A DNA stretch of 64,000 bases from Pseudomonas saxonica (GCF_007858365.1 NZ_VFIO01000002.1:1-64000), one strand, 5' to 3'. Shown: positions 28,704-38,244, counted from the stretch's first letter. Numbers and translations are program-made. The notes: generated by a model from the letters alone, not told the origin.

Positions 28704-29729
28704 ATGCCTGTGCTCAAACACCTCAAACGTCTGTTCACTGACTGGTTTCTGTGCGGGATGCTGCTAGCGACCTTTCTCGCGTATGTGTTTCCGAAGTTCG
28801 GCAGTAGCGGCGGCGCCATGCACGCTGAATGGGTCATCAACATCGGTGTGTTTCTGGTTTTTTTCCTGCATGGGGTCAACCTGTCCAGCGAGCAGATCAG
28901 CCACGGCCTTAAGAACATCCGCCTGCACATGATGGTGCAAGGCTTTACGTTTATTGTCTTCCCGCTGATCTGGTTGATCGCCGACAAACTGCTGGGCAGC
29001 CATATTCCGCCCTTGCTGATGCTGGGTTTCTTCTACTTGTGCGCCCTGCCTTCAACCATTTCGTCCTCGGTGGCTCTGACCGGCAGCGCAGGCGGAAACG
29101 TGCCGGCGGCGATTCTCAACGCCAGCCTGTCCAGCGTACTGGGGATATTCCTGACTCCGCTGCTGGTCAGTTTCGTCGTGGGCAGCGGTGCCGGCGGGAT
29201 TGACCTGGGCTCAACCTTGCTCGACCTGTGCGCCATGCTGTTGCTGCCCTTGGTGCTGGGCCAATTGGTGCGCCCGTGGTTGGGTCGCTTCTTCGCTCGC
29301 CATAAGCGCTACACCAACATCGTCGACAAACTGGTGATTCTGCTGTTGGTGTATGCCGCGTTCTGCAACTCGATGGTCTCGGGCATGTGGCAGCAACAAG
29401 GCACCTCCGTGATTGTCAGCGCGCTGGTGGGCAGTGCGCTCCTGCTCGCGATCATCTTGTGGTTGACCACTCGCACCGCTCGCGCCCTGAAATTCAGTAC
29501 CCCCGATGAAATTGCCGCCGTGTTTTGCGCCAGCAAGAAATCATTGGCCGCCGGAGCGCCGATGGCCGCGCTGATCTTCGGCGCCAACCCCGGTCTGGGC
29601 CTGATTCTGCTGCCGATCATGATTTACCATCCGCTGCAGCTGATCGTCTGTTCGGTGATGGCTGAAAGCTACGCCAGCCGCAGCCGCGAAGAAGCACTGC
29701 TGGCGCAGAACGCACTGCCTGCGCAATAA
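28704..29729 (+). CDS. Bile acid:sodium symporter-family (SBF-like, YfeH-type) transporter
   Basis: This 341-residue inner-membrane protein has about ten hydrophobic helices and the family stretches LPSTISSSVALTGSAGGN and FCASKKSLAAGAPMA. Members of the SBF-like group move organic anions or unknown solutes with sodium; bile acids are unlikely as the natural substrate here. It is divergent from an AraC regulator and converges with the thiolase gene, leaving only 4 bp between the stop codons. Confidence 0.88.
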   Translation: MPVLKHLKRLFTDWFLCGMLLATFLAYVFPKFGSSGGAMHAEWVINIGVFLVFFLHGVNLSSEQISHGLKNIRLHMMVQGFTFIVFPLIWLIADKLLGSHIPPLLMLGFFYLCALPSTISSSVALTGSAGGNVPAAILNASLSSVLGIFLTPLLVSFVVGSGAGGIDLGSTLLDLCAMLLLPLVLGQLVRPWLGRFFARHKRYTNIVDKLVILLLVYAAFCNSMVSGMWQQQGTSVIVSALVGSALLLAIILWLTTRTARALKFSTPDEIAAVFCASKKSLAAGAPMAALIFGANPGLGLILLPIMIYHPLQLIVCSVMAESYASRSREEALLAQNALPAQ

Positions 29730-29733
29730 AGCT

Positions 29734-31008
29734 TCATCGCTCAAGAATGGCGGTCACGCCCTGACCGCCCGCAGCGCAGATAGAGATCAGCCCCCGGCCT
29801 TGCCCGGCAGTGGCGAGCAACTTGGACAAATTGGTCACGATCCGCCCGCCCGTGGCCGCAAACGGATGCCCAACGGCCAGTGAACTGCCTTTGACGTTGA
29901 GTTTGCTACGGTCAATCGACCCCAGCGGTGCCTCAAGGCCAAGACGGCTTTTGCAGTAGGCTGCGTCCTCCCAGGCTTTCAAGGTGCAGAGCACCTGTGC
30001 GGCAAACGCCTCGTGTATCTCGTAGTAGTCAAAGTCTTGCAAGGTCAGGCCATTACGCGCCAGCAATCGCGGCACCGCATACACCGGAGCCATCAGCAAA
30101 CCTTCGGCGCCATGCACGAAATCCACGGCCGCAGTTTCGCCATCGCGCAGATAAGCCAAAATGGGGAGCCCACGCTCCTTGGCCCATTCTTCACTGCCCA
30201 ATAACACGACGGCCGCACCGTCTGTCAGCGGGGTTGAGTTACCCGCCGTCAACGTGCCTTTGGCACTGCGTTCAAACACGGGCTTGAGCGCGGCCAGCTT
30301 CTCCATCGTCAGATCAGCACGCAGGTTGTTATCGCGGCTCAGGCCTCTGAACGGCGTGAGCAGATCATCTTCCCAGCCAGCGTGATAGGCCCGGGTCAAT
30401 GCCTGATGGCTGTGCAAAGCCAATTCATCCTGCTCAACCCGGGGGATGCTCCAGGTTTGTGCCATCAACTCACAGTGCTGGCCCATAGACAGCCCTGTGC
30501 GTGGCTCGCCCTTGCGCGGGAACTCCGGCTTTAAAAAGCCGGGGCGCAGTTGCAGCAAACTCTTGAATTTATCCACAGGGGATTTAGTGCGATTGAACTG
30601 CAACAGCCATTTGCGCAGCCCGTCATTGAGGCCAATCGGCGCATCAGAGGTGGTGTCGACACCTCCGGCCACCGCACAGTCGATTTGCCCCAGGGCAATT
30701 TTATTGGCCACCAGCAACACCGCTTCAAGCCCTGTGCCGCAGGCTTGTTGAATGTCATAAGCCGGTGTTTGCGGCGACAGGCGCGAACCCAGCACACACT
30801 CGCGGGTCAGGCTGAAATCGCGCGAATCCTTGAGTACCGCCCCGGCCACCACTTCGCCCAGACGCTGCCCGTGCAGGTTGTAACGCTCAATCAACCCTTC
30901 AAGCGCGGCCGTCAGCATGTCCTGATTACTGGCGGTCGCATACGGCCCGTTGGACCGCGCAAACGGGATTCGGTTACCGCCAATAATGGCGACACGACGC
31001 AGACTCAT
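29734..31008 (-). CDS. Acetyl-CoA C-acyltransferase (thiolase)
   Basis: This degradative-type thiolase of about 424 residues has the nucleophilic cysteine in QQACGTGLEA, a catalytic histidine in YEIHEAFA, and the C-terminal NVKGSSLAVGHPFAATGG histidine motif. It is closest in layout to FadI-like thiolases that cleave 3-oxoacyl-CoA. The ATG at 31008 has AGGG about ten bases upstream; a GTG three codons earlier lacks a usable site. It is divergent from a reductase and a dehydratase, which together could run three steps of fatty-acid oxidation or synthesis. Confidence 0.88.
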   Translation of the reverse strand: MSLRRVAIIGGNRIPFARSNGPYATASNQDMLTAALEGLIERYNLHGQRLGEVVAGAVLKDSRDFSLTRECVLGSRLSPQTPAYDIQQACGTGLEAVLLVANKIALGQIDCAVAGGVDTTSDAPIGLNDGLRKWLLQFNRTKSPVDKFKSLLQLRPGFLKPEFPRKGEPRTGLSMGQHCELMAQTWSIPRVEQDELALHSHQALTRAYHAGWEDDLLTPFRGLSRDNNLRADLTMEKLAALKPVFERSAKGTLTAGNSTPLTDGAAVVLLGSEEWAKERGLPILAYLRDGETAAVDFVHGAEGLLMAPVYAVPRLLARNGLTLQDFDYYEIHEAFAAQVLCTLKAWEDAAYCKSRLGLEAPLGSIDRSKLNVKGSSLAVGHPFAATGGRIVTNLSKLLATAGQGRGLISICAAGGQGVTAILER

Positions 31009-31130
31009 ACGATTCACCCTATTCTCTTATGAACTTTGATCGGTACAAGCGTAGGTCTTATCGCTAAGAACGAACGACTATCGCTTGTGTGTGGTCAACC
31101 TTTTGAACCCCATCAGTCGGAGAGTGTTCC

Positions 31131-32483
31131 ATGTCAGACCGTTATATTGACTTCGTCAACTCATCCCTCGGCCAGCGACTGGTCGGCGCGTTGGGGCTGC
31201 CGTCACCGGTGCGACTGGAACGCTGGCAAGCTGGGCGCCTGCGCCCCATCGAAGGGCCTCTGCTGATTGGCGGCGGCGCTTTGGCCGAACAGGTGAACCG
31301 CTTTGCTGCCAAGCTCACCGACACGGTATTCAGTTATGGCCCTGAGCCGTTGGTCGCCTCGCCCTGGATTCCCGGCACCGGGCCCAAAGTCAAAGCGGTG
31401 GTGTTTGACGCCAGCGAACTGCTGCATACCGACCAGCTCAAGCAGCTGCGTGAATTCTTCCAGCCCTTGATGCGCAGCCTTGAGCACAGCGCCCACGTGG
31501 TGATTCTGGGCCGCGCTCCGCAAACGTTGAGCGATCCCTTTGCCGCAAGCGCTCAGCGAGCCCTTGAAGGCTTTAGCCGCTCGCTGGCCAAAGAACTGCG
31601 CAATGGCGCCACCTTGCAATTGCTGTACGTCGACGAAGGGGCTGAAGCCCAACTGGAAGGGGCACTGCGCTTTTTCCTGTCACCTAAAAGTGCCTATATC
31701 AGTGGCCAAGTCATTCGCCTGAATGCCTGCGGGTCACAGGTCGCAGACTGGACACGGCCTTTGGCCGGACGCAAGGCGCTGGTGACTGGCGCCGCTCGCG
31801 GTATTGGTGCGTCCATTGCCGAAACACTGGCTCGAGACGGCGCCGAAGTCATCCTGCTCGATGTGCCCGCCACCAAAAGTGACCTTGATGCACTGGCCGC
31901 CCGCTTGGGCGCGAACAGCATCGCGCTGGATATTTGCGCCCCTGACGCCCCTGCCCGCCTCATCGAACAGTTGCCTGAAGGCGTCGACATTGTGGTGCAT
32001 AACGCGGGCATCACCCGTGACAAAACCCTGGCCAACATGACCCCTGAGTTTTGGGATGCGGTGATTGCCGTCAACCTCAACGCGCCTCAAGTGCTGACCA
32101 AAGCCCTGCTCGACAGCGGGACCCTGCGTGATAACGGCCGGGTCATTCTGCTCGCCTCCATCAGTGGCATTGCCGGCAATCGGGGTCAGACCAACTACGC
32201 CGCCAGCAAAGCCGGGCTGATCGGTTTGGCACAGGCGTGGGCCCCTGTGTTGAGCGAACGTGGCATCAGCATCAACGCTGTGGCACCCGGTTTTATCGAA
32301 ACTCAAATGACCGCGCATATTCCCTTTGCCCTGCGTGAAGCGGGTCGGCGCATGAGCTCGTTAGGCCAGGGCGGTCAACCGCAAGATGTTGCCGAAGCTG
32401 TCGCCTGGCTCAGCCAGCCGGGTTCGGGCGCTGTGACCGGGCAAGCCTTGCGGGTATGCGGCCAAAGCGTATTGGGAGCATGA
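31131..32483 (+). CDS. High-molecular-weight FabG-like 3-oxoacyl reductase
   Basis: This 450-residue protein has a degenerate N-terminal Rossmann-like region of about 200 residues. A complete SDR domain follows, with cofactor motif VTGAARGIGASIA, NAG in VVHNAGIT, catalytic serine in LASISGIAG and YAASK. The doubled length matches the high-molecular-weight FabG group (FabG4-like), which reduces 3-oxoacyl-CoA or -ACP. It lies 3 bp before the dehydratase gene in one operon. Confidence 0.87.
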   Translation: MSDRYIDFVNSSLGQRLVGALGLPSPVRLERWQAGRLRPIEGPLLIGGGALAEQVNRFAAKLTDTVFSYGPEPLVASPWIPGTGPKVKAVVFDASELLHTDQLKQLREFFQPLMRSLEHSAHVVILGRAPQTLSDPFAASAQRALEGFSRSLAKELRNGATLQLLYVDEGAEAQLEGALRFFLSPKSAYISGQVIRLNACGSQVADWTRPLAGRKALVTGAARGIGASIAETLARDGAEVILLDVPATKSDLDALAARLGANSIALDICAPDAPARLIEQLPEGVDIVVHNAGITRDKTLANMTPEFWDAVIAVNLNAPQVLTKALLDSGTLRDNGRVILLASISGIAGNRGQTNYAASKAGLIGLAQAWAPVLSERGISINAVAPGFIETQMTAHIPFALREAGRRMSSLGQGGQPQDVAEAVAWLSQPGSGAVTGQALRVCGQSVLGA

Positions 32484-32486
32484 ACC

Positions 32487-33377
32487 ATGAGCGTCACGTG
32501 GACAGACCTCGCCAGTGCACCTCATTTACCGGCCCTGTACGCTCACGCGGCCGCAAAACGCAAGATTACCGGCAGCACACTGCCTGAACAGGGCTTGCGC
32601 AGCTGGGTACCGGTTGACGCGCCGTCGCTGCAAGCCTTTCGCGACGTCTGCGGGTTGGCGCCCAGCCCACTGTTGCCGCCCACGTATCCCCATGTATTGG
32701 CGTTCGGCCTGCAAATGCAATTGCTGACCGATAAGGACTTCCCTTTCCCGCTGTTGGGGCTGATTCACCTGAGTAACCGGATCCGAGTGTTGCGACCCAT
32801 GGGCGGTGTGAGTCAACTGCACATCGGTGTGTACGTGGACAACCTGCAACCACACGCCAAAGGTGCCACCTTTGATGTCATCACTCGGGTGGATGATTGG
32901 CTCGGTCCCTTGTGGGAAGCCCGCAGTACCTTGCTGTGCAAAGGCGTCAAATTGCCCGGCGAAATACCTGAACACCCTGTCGCTGCACCGCTGGCGTTGA
33001 AGGAACTGACGCGTTGGTACGCCCCTGCAGACATTGGCCGTCGTTACGCCAAGGTTTCGGGCGACTACAACCCCATCCACCTCAGCGCAGCCAGCGCCAA
33101 ACTATTTGGCCTGCCCAGCGCCATTGCCCACGGCCTTTGGCTAAAAGCCCGGGCGCTGGCGGCGCTCAACTCCCACGTGCCAAGCGCCAATGTAGAGTTC
33201 AGCGTGGACTTCAAAAAGCCGGTGCGCTTACCCGGCGAAGTGATCCTGCTGAGCAGTGAGGTGAGTTCCAGCGGCGACTTCCAGCTCAATGGGCACGGCG
33301 ATCTGGTGCACATGGTCGGGCAGTGGCGCCCCATCGGCGAATGCTCGAGCTGCCGCAGGCTGCGTCCGGACGCGTAA
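32487..33377 (+). CDS. MaoC-like hot-dog dehydratase
   Basis: This is a 296-residue double hot-dog-fold enoyl hydratase/dehydratase. The C-terminal half carries the hydratase-2 motif SGDYNPIHLS with the catalytic Asp and His, followed by IAHGLWLKARALAAL. It would hydrate or dehydrate acyl chains supplied by the upstream FabG-like reductase. The last ten or so codons (CSSCRRLRPDA) are encoded by the head of a REPIN, so the native C-terminus was probably near WRPIG. Confidence 0.87.
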   Translation: MSVTWTDLASAPHLPALYAHAAAKRKITGSTLPEQGLRSWVPVDAPSLQAFRDVCGLAPSPLLPPTYPHVLAFGLQMQLLTDKDFPFPLLGLIHLSNRIRVLRPMGGVSQLHIGVYVDNLQPHAKGATFDVITRVDDWLGPLWEARSTLLCKGVKLPGEIPEHPVAAPLALKELTRWYAPADIGRRYAKVSGDYNPIHLSAASAKLFGLPSAIAHGLWLKARALAALNSHVPSANVEFSVDFKKPVRLPGEVILLSSEVSSSGDFQLNGHGDLVHMVGQWRPIGECSSCRRLRPDA

Positions 33378-33455
33378 GGCTCGTACAACCTGAATACCGC
33401 GGGTGGCGCATTGACGACTGCTGCGCAGCCGAACGCAGCCTGCGGCAGCTGCTAC
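33347..33455. repeat. REPIN overlapping the 3' end of the MaoC gene
   Basis: AGCTGCCGCAGGCTGCGTCC opens the element, with the GTAG bases eroded, and CGCAGCCTGCGGCAGCTGCT plus AC closes it. About 30 bp of it lie inside the dehydratase reading frame. Confidence 0.8.
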
Positions 33456-33540
33456 GGAGTGGGGGGGTGGGATTTGGCTTTTCACTTGCGCCAAGGTTCG
33501 TTGAGCCGCAAGCTTTGCGTCTTCTGGAGAGCACACCCCG

Positions 33541-33846
33541 ATGAACCTCGACGAACTGACTCAGCGCATGCATCGCATCCGCGATAACAACGACTGGAAA
33601 CAATTTCACAGCCCGAAAAACCTGGCCATGGCCGCCAGTGTTGAAATGGCTGAACTGGTAGAAATCTTTCAGTGGCTGACAGAAGACCAGTCACGCCAGC
33701 TCCCTGCTGACAAACTGGCCCACGCCGGCCAGGAAGTGGGCGATATCGTGTTGTATCTGGTGTTGCTGTGCGCGGAGCTTGGGCTGGACATGAATGAAGT
33801 GGTGCGCAACAAACTGGCCGATAACGAAAGGCGTTTCAGCAAATGA
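33541..33846 (+). CDS. MazG-like nucleotide pyrophosphohydrolase
   Basis: This 101-residue all-alpha NTP pyrophosphatase of the MazG/dUTPase superfamily has metal-binding acidic motifs SVEMAELVEIFQW and GQEVGDIVLYLVLLC. It probably hydrolyses non-canonical or excess (d)NTPs to the monophosphate. GGAGAG precedes the ATG. Its stop overlaps the start of cmoM by 4 bp, indicating coupling. Confidence 0.9.
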   Translation: MNLDELTQRMHRIRDNNDWKQFHSPKNLAMAASVEMAELVEIFQWLTEDQSRQLPADKLAHAGQEVGDIVLYLVLLCAELGLDMNEVVRNKLADNERRFSK

Positions 33847-34592
33847 GTGACCGTCACTTCGATCAACTGGCGACCCGCTTCGCCGAAAAAATCTATGGCG
33901 GCGCCAAAGGGGCCATTCGCCTCGCTGTGCTACAGGCCGACCTTGAAGAGTCTTTGCCCAAGCGCCCGTTGCGCGTACTGGATATTGGCGCCGGGCTGGG
34001 CCATATGTCGCTGTGGCTGGCCCAACAAGGCCACGACGTGACATTGGCCGAGCCTGCTGCGCCGATGCTCGAAGGCGCTCGCCAGCGGTTTGCCGAAGCC
34101 GGCCAGACGGCCACCTTCATTCAGGCCCCGTGGCAGGAACTGCTGGGCCAACTGACCGAACCTTATGATCTGGTGCTGTGCCACGCCGTACTGGAATGGC
34201 TGGCCGAGCCCCACACCATTTTGCCGGTATTGCACCAATTGACCGCCCAGGACGGTTGGTTGTCGCTGGCGTTTTATAACCGCGACGCGCTGATCTATCG
34301 CAACCTGCTCAAAGGCCACTTCCGCAAAATGCGCAAGAACGACATGGCTGGCGAGAAGCAAAGCCTGACGCCTCAGCAACCGCTCGACCCACGGGAACTG
34401 GCGACAGCGATGCAAGGCTTGTGGAAAACAGAGACACAAAGTGGCGTACGGGTATTTCATGACTACATGCCCGTTGAGTTTCAGGCCCGTGCTGAATTGG
34501 CTGCGTTGATAGAAATGGAAATGGCCCATCGTCGTCACCCGGCCTTTGCGGGGTTGGGCCGCTATCTGCATTGGGTGTGCCGTCCGGTTTAA
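33843..34592 (+). CDS. cmoM: tRNA 5-carboxymethoxyuridine methyltransferase CmoM
   Basis: This 249-residue class I SAM methyltransferase has motif I VLDIGAGLGHMSLWLA and a post-I acidic residue in LAEPAAPML. The N-terminal IYGGAKGAIRLAVLQADL and the central LAFYNRDALIYRNLLKG are shared with CmoM, which methylates cmo5U34 in tRNA to mcmo5U. It overlaps the MazG-like gene by 4 bp. Confidence 0.88.
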   Translation: MSDRHFDQLATRFAEKIYGGAKGAIRLAVLQADLEESLPKRPLRVLDIGAGLGHMSLWLAQQGHDVTLAEPAAPMLEGARQRFAEAGQTATFIQAPWQELLGQLTEPYDLVLCHAVLEWLAEPHTILPVLHQLTAQDGWLSLAFYNRDALIYRNLLKGHFRKMRKNDMAGEKQSLTPQQPLDPRELATAMQGLWKTETQSGVRVFHDYMPVEFQARAELAALIEMEMAHRRHPAFAGLGRYLHWVCRPV

Positions 34593-34616
34593 ACCGCTCG
34601 TTTGAGGGAAAACATC

Positions 34617-35234
34617 ATGTATCGCCGTGCTGCCTTACTCGTTTTGAGCCTTGCACTGGGCGCCTGCCAAAGCCCAAACCCCTACACACCCAGCGCAATG
34701 CCGATGCCGCCCGCCCCGGCGCAAGCGGCCAACACCCTGGACTTGAGCGCCTACCCGGCGCCGCCACGGGATTACGGCCGTTACCAAAGCTGGGCCTGGC
34801 TCAATGGCCGCTTGCCGGTGGGCACCGCGTGGGCCGACTCGGCGCAAATTGCCGAAGCGGTGAGTAATGCCCTCGATCAGCGCGGTTTACGGCCAGTGCA
34901 ACCCAATCGTCCGCCCGACCTGCTGGTGAGTGCAGATTTACATACAGAAAAACGCTTGCGTCAGGTTCAGGACGACTATGGTTATGGGGCTGGTTACGGG
35001 GCTGGCTATGGCGACCGTTGGGGACGTTATGGCGGGATGTACGGCTCCGTACCTGTGATCCGCACTTATCAGGTGGACGTCATGGTGGTGCGGATCAATC
35101 TGTATGACGGTAAAACCGGGCAACCGGTGTGGAGTTCGAGTGCAGAAACCAGCAGTACCGGCAGCCTGAGCGAACGCGGTGACGCCCTGCGCGAATCACT
35201 GAACAAGGCAGTGCAGGCTTACCCTCCTCATTAA
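34617..35234 (+). CDS. DUF4136 lipoprotein
   Basis: This 205-residue envelope lipoprotein has a lipobox (LALGACQS) at about residue 17. Its DUF4136 domain includes [14 protein letters not shown] and a tyrosine/glycine-rich patch [19 protein letters not shown] precedes the ATG at 34617. It is followed within 30 bp by a paralogue of the same family. Function is unknown; the family is common in the Pseudomonas cell envelope. Confidence 0.9.
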   Translation: MYRRAALLVLSLALGACQSPNPYTPSAMPMPPAPAQAANTLDLSAYPAPPRDYGRYQSWAWLNGRLPVGTAWADSAQIAEAVSNALDQRGLRPVQPNRPPDLLVSADLHTEKRLRQVQDDYGYGAGYGAGYGDRWGRYGGMYGSVPVIRTYQVDVMVVRINLYDGKTGQPVWSSSAETSSTGSLSERGDALRESLNKAVQAYPPH

Positions 35235-35261
35235 GACTGATTGTTTTAGCGGAGAACTATT

Positions 35262-35861
35262 ATGCTTCGTCGCATTGCATTATTGGGCATGGCCCTGTTG
35301 CTCAGTGCCTGCGAATCCATGCAGGTTAACTACGATTACAACCCCGCTACGGATTTCGCGGCCTTTCATACGTGGGCCTGGCAAGATCCTCCCGTTCAGT
35401 ACCAGCCCAATAACCCGATGCTCAGAAGCGAGTTGACCGAGCAGCGGATCATGCAGGCGGTAACCACCCAAATGGATCAAAAGGGCTTGCGCCCGGTAGC
35501 GCCCGGCGCCAAGCCGGATCTGCTGGTGCACACCTGGTTGATCGTCGCCAACCGTCAGGAGCAGATCGTCACCAACTATGGTTACGGTGGCCCTTGGGGC
35601 GGACCTTGGGGAGGTTATTGGGGCGGCCCGTGGGAAGGTTACTGGGGCCCACCGATGTATAACGAAACCCGCAATGTCGTCTATCAGGTGGGCACGCTTC
35701 AAATTGACCTGATGGATGCCAAAACCGGTCAACTGGTCTGGCGTGGCAGCGCAGAAAAAGTCGTCGACGATACCCCGTCGCCTGAGGAACGCAGCGCGGC
35801 CATTCATAAAGCCGTGGCTAAAATCTTCAGCGATTACCCACCAAAACCAGGTTCACGTTAA
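35262..35861 (+). CDS. DUF4136 lipoprotein, second copy
   Basis: This 199-residue lipoprotein has a lipobox LLLSACES at about residue 17 and a DUF4136 domain (YDYNPATDFAAFHTWAWQD). A glycine/tryptophan-rich insert of WGGPWGGYW type sits in the middle. It is related to and cotranscribed with the preceding gene, which suggests a local duplication that has diverged. Function is unknown. Confidence 0.9.
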   Translation: MLRRIALLGMALLLSACESMQVNYDYNPATDFAAFHTWAWQDPPVQYQPNNPMLRSELTEQRIMQAVTTQMDQKGLRPVAPGAKPDLLVHTWLIVANRQEQIVTNYGYGGPWGGPWGGYWGGPWEGYWGPPMYNETRNVVYQVGTLQIDLMDAKTGQLVWRGSAEKVVDDTPSPEERSAAIHKAVAKIFSDYPPKPGSR

Positions 35862-35871
35862 GTAGTCAGCA

Positions 35872-35926
35872 AACGTACTCGCGAAACTAACACCTACCAA
35901 TGTATTAATACTTTCGCGAGTACGTT
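35872..35926. promoter_or_regulatory. 15-bp inverted repeat enclosing a GTATTAATAC motif, upstream of tadG
   Basis: AACGTACTCGCGAAA and its exact complement flank 25 bp. At the right edge of that interval lies the palindrome GTATTAATAC (35902-35911) followed by TTT. It sits between the second DUF4136 gene and tadG. The inner motif recurs upstream of flp. The hairpin has no T-run, so it is more likely a protein-binding region than a terminator. Confidence 0.5.
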
Positions 35927-36081
35927 AGTTGCAAAGCCTCCTATAACGAACAGTTTTGATAACCCCCGCACATCGCGCTTCTAAAACTGGCAACTTGCCA
36001 GCGCAGTACACACTTCTTGGCTACACTCGCTGAAACTTTGGAGCGTTAGCGCTGGGTGTTTTCCAGCAACAGGAGTGCTTG

Positions 36082-38067
36082 ATGTCTCCCCCCCTTCGTT
36101 CTATTCAATTCAAAGGGCCTGAACAACAGCGCGGGGCCATTGGCTTAATGGCCGCCGTCACGCTGGGTCTGGTTCTTTTATTCATGCTGTTGGTGGTCGA
36201 CAGCGGGCGGTTGTATCTGGAGCAGCGCAAATTGCAGCGGGTCGCGGATTTGGCGGTGCTTGAAGCCGTAAGCCGTGGTGGCAGTTGCACGGCGGGCACA
36301 GCCCCCACCTACGCCAACGAGAGCGCCACCCGCAATAGCTTCACGCCGGGCACCGTGCAGAAGATCAACACCACCTGCGGCACACTGGTGACGGGCAGCG
36401 ACAACCTGCGCGCCTTCAAACTGGACAGCACCAAATCCGACGCCATACGCGTGATCGCCACCACCACCGTCCCCACCAGCGTGGCCGGCGGTTTGTGGTC
36501 GTTTTATTCCAATGGCAAATTCTTGATCAATACCCCGCTGACGGCGAGTGCGGTGGGGGCTGCGCCAAAGGGGTTGCTTGCCCAGCTAACCATTAGAAGC
36601 ACAACGCTTGATATCGATTCTTCAAAATCTAAAGTACTTAATTACGTGTGGGGAGGACTGGCGGGAGGCACTCTTAACCTTAGTCTTGCGGGTTGGCAAG
36701 GGCTAGCAAATGGAAAAATAAACTTACTTAATTATTTAGACCAGCTCGCTATAGACCTCAACATCAATGCCGGCGGATACACAGATGTATTAAATACCAA
36801 AGTACAACTTACAAAACTTATAGATACCGCCGTAAAAGTTCTAACTGCGAACGGGACGACCGCCAATGTTGCAGTCGAAGGGCTATTAGCACTCAAAGGC
36901 GCCGTGGGGAACGTTCAAGTCAAACTGGGTGATATTCTTAAACTGCAGTCAGGCACGAGCGCAGCAGGCTTGGACACATCTTTAAATGTATTTCAATTGG
37001 CAGAAGCGTTTGTTCAATTGGCTAACATCAGCAATGGAGTAGCGGCCTCAGTCCCCCTGAACGTTCCAGGCGTTGTCAATGGCACTGTCAAGTTGAAAAT
37101 AATTGAACCCCCACAACTTTCAGCGATAGGTGATCCAGCAAAAGCAAAAGCCCATCCTACTGACCCGGGTTCTCAAATTTATGTGCGAACCGCTCAAGTC
37201 CGAGCTGGTATAACCTTAAATCTGCCTGTTTTGAATACAACGGCCGTTCAATTCGCACTCACCAACCTAGTGGGGCCTCTGACCAACACATTAAATAGCT
37301 TATTGCGACTAGATTTAGCGGCCACCCTTGAATCAGTGTTCTGCCTTGTTCTACTTCCTTGTAAACAAACTGACCTGAAAATACTCCCTAATGCCTCAAT
37401 TAACGTAATCCTTGAAGTAGCCAGTGCCAGCTCACATGTCACCGATTATTCATGCTCTACCGCAACTACAAAAAGCTTGACCACAGCAAATAACGCAGCT
37501 CTGCTCAAGGTTAAATTTGGCGATATAAATATGACAAACGCCTTTTCCTCAACCAGTGATGTGACCGTCAAACCTTTGCCAATTATTGATATCGGCTCAA
37601 TCACTTGCTCCGGGCTACTGGGCTTAAAAGTATGTGATATCAAAACACGAGTACCCTTTTATGGCGGAGGGGTAGGCCTCCGCGTGGATAGCAGTATCGG
37701 CAGCCTTCCTGCGGCGTTTAGTACTCACGTTTACAATCAACCTCCAGATGTAAAACAAGACCCCCTTTACTTTTCAGTGGAGTCAAAAGATCTGACAAGC
37801 AGTCTAAAAACAACTCTGCAAGGCATCCAGCTATATGTTTACAAACCTACCGGAACAAGCGCCTTGGGCGATTTACTCGTAGGTGTAGGTGACATTCTGG
37901 GAGCCTTAGTAACTGCGGTGACTACTCTCATAGGGCCTTTACTAAGCTCTATTGTTGACCCGTTATTAAATGGTGTTCTTGATTTGCTCGGGATATCAAT
38001 AGATAAGGTAGATGTCGGCGCCAACCTCACGTGCGGTCAAGGCGGCCGCGCCCAACTGGTGCTTTGA
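36082..38067 (+). CDS. tadG: TadG-like Flp pilus assembly protein
   Basis: This 661-residue protein begins with a TadE/TadG-type segment: QQRGAIGLMAAVTLGLVLLFMLLVVDSG, a single membrane helix preceded by a pseudopilin-like glycine, with the rest outside the cytoplasm. AGGAG precedes the ATG. In P. aeruginosa the equivalent gene (PA4297) lies next to pprB; here it sits on the far side of pprA. Bases from about 36590 to 38010 are clearly more AT-rich than the first 500 bp and all neighbours, and only the N-terminal part and last few codons look native. That points to replacement of the ectodomain by recombination. Confidence 0.82.
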   Translation: MSPPLRSIQFKGPEQQRGAIGLMAAVTLGLVLLFMLLVVDSGRLYLEQRKLQRVADLAVLEAVSRGGSCTAGTAPTYANESATRNSFTPGTVQKINTTCGTLVTGSDNLRAFKLDSTKSDAIRVIATTTVPTSVAGGLWSFYSNGKFLINTPLTASAVGAAPKGLLAQLTIRSTTLDIDSSKSKVLNYVWGGLAGGTLNLSLAGWQGLANGKINLLNYLDQLAIDLNINAGGYTDVLNTKVQLTKLIDTAVKVLTANGTTANVAVEGLLALKGAVGNVQVKLGDILKLQSGTSAAGLDTSLNVFQLAEAFVQLANISNGVAASVPLNVPGVVNGTVKLKIIEPPQLSAIGDPAKAKAHPTDPGSQIYVRTAQVRAGITLNLPVLNTTAVQFALTNLVGPLTNTLNSLLRLDLAATLESVFCLVLLPCKQTDLKILPNASINVILEVASASSHVTDYSCSTATTKSLTTANNAALLKVKFGDINMTNAFSSTSDVTVKPLPIIDIGSITCSGLLGLKVCDIKTRVPFYGGGVGLRVDSSIGSLPAAFSTHVYNQPPDVKQDPLYFSVESKDLTSSLKTTLQGIQLYVYKPTGTSALGDLLVGVGDILGALVTAVTTLIGPLLSSIVDPLLNGVLDLLGISIDKVDVGANLTCGQGGRAQLVL

Positions 38068-38094
38068 CCCGCACCACCACTCGCGTAGCAGCTG

Positions 38095-38215
38095 CCGAAG
38101 GCTGCGTCCGATTGCGAAGCGATCGTAAAACCTGAGCGCGCGGTCTAACAAATACACCGCCATCTCTGAATTTACGACGGCTTTGCCGCCGAACGCCGCC
38201 TTCGGCAGCTGCTAC
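38095..38215. repeat. REPIN between tadG and pprA
   Basis: GTAGCAGCTGCCGAAGGCTG opens the element and CTTCGGCAGCTGCTAC closes it. It lies between convergent genes, where it may also act as a transcription barrier. Confidence 0.85.
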
Positions 38216-38244
38216 GGAATTTTTACGCGTCTTTATCTGTGCCT

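Noticed and set aside
30569..30577. DnaA box TTATCCACA
   Set aside because: A single copy inside the thiolase gene, expected by chance; the same applies to 59259-59267 in the macroglobulin gene.
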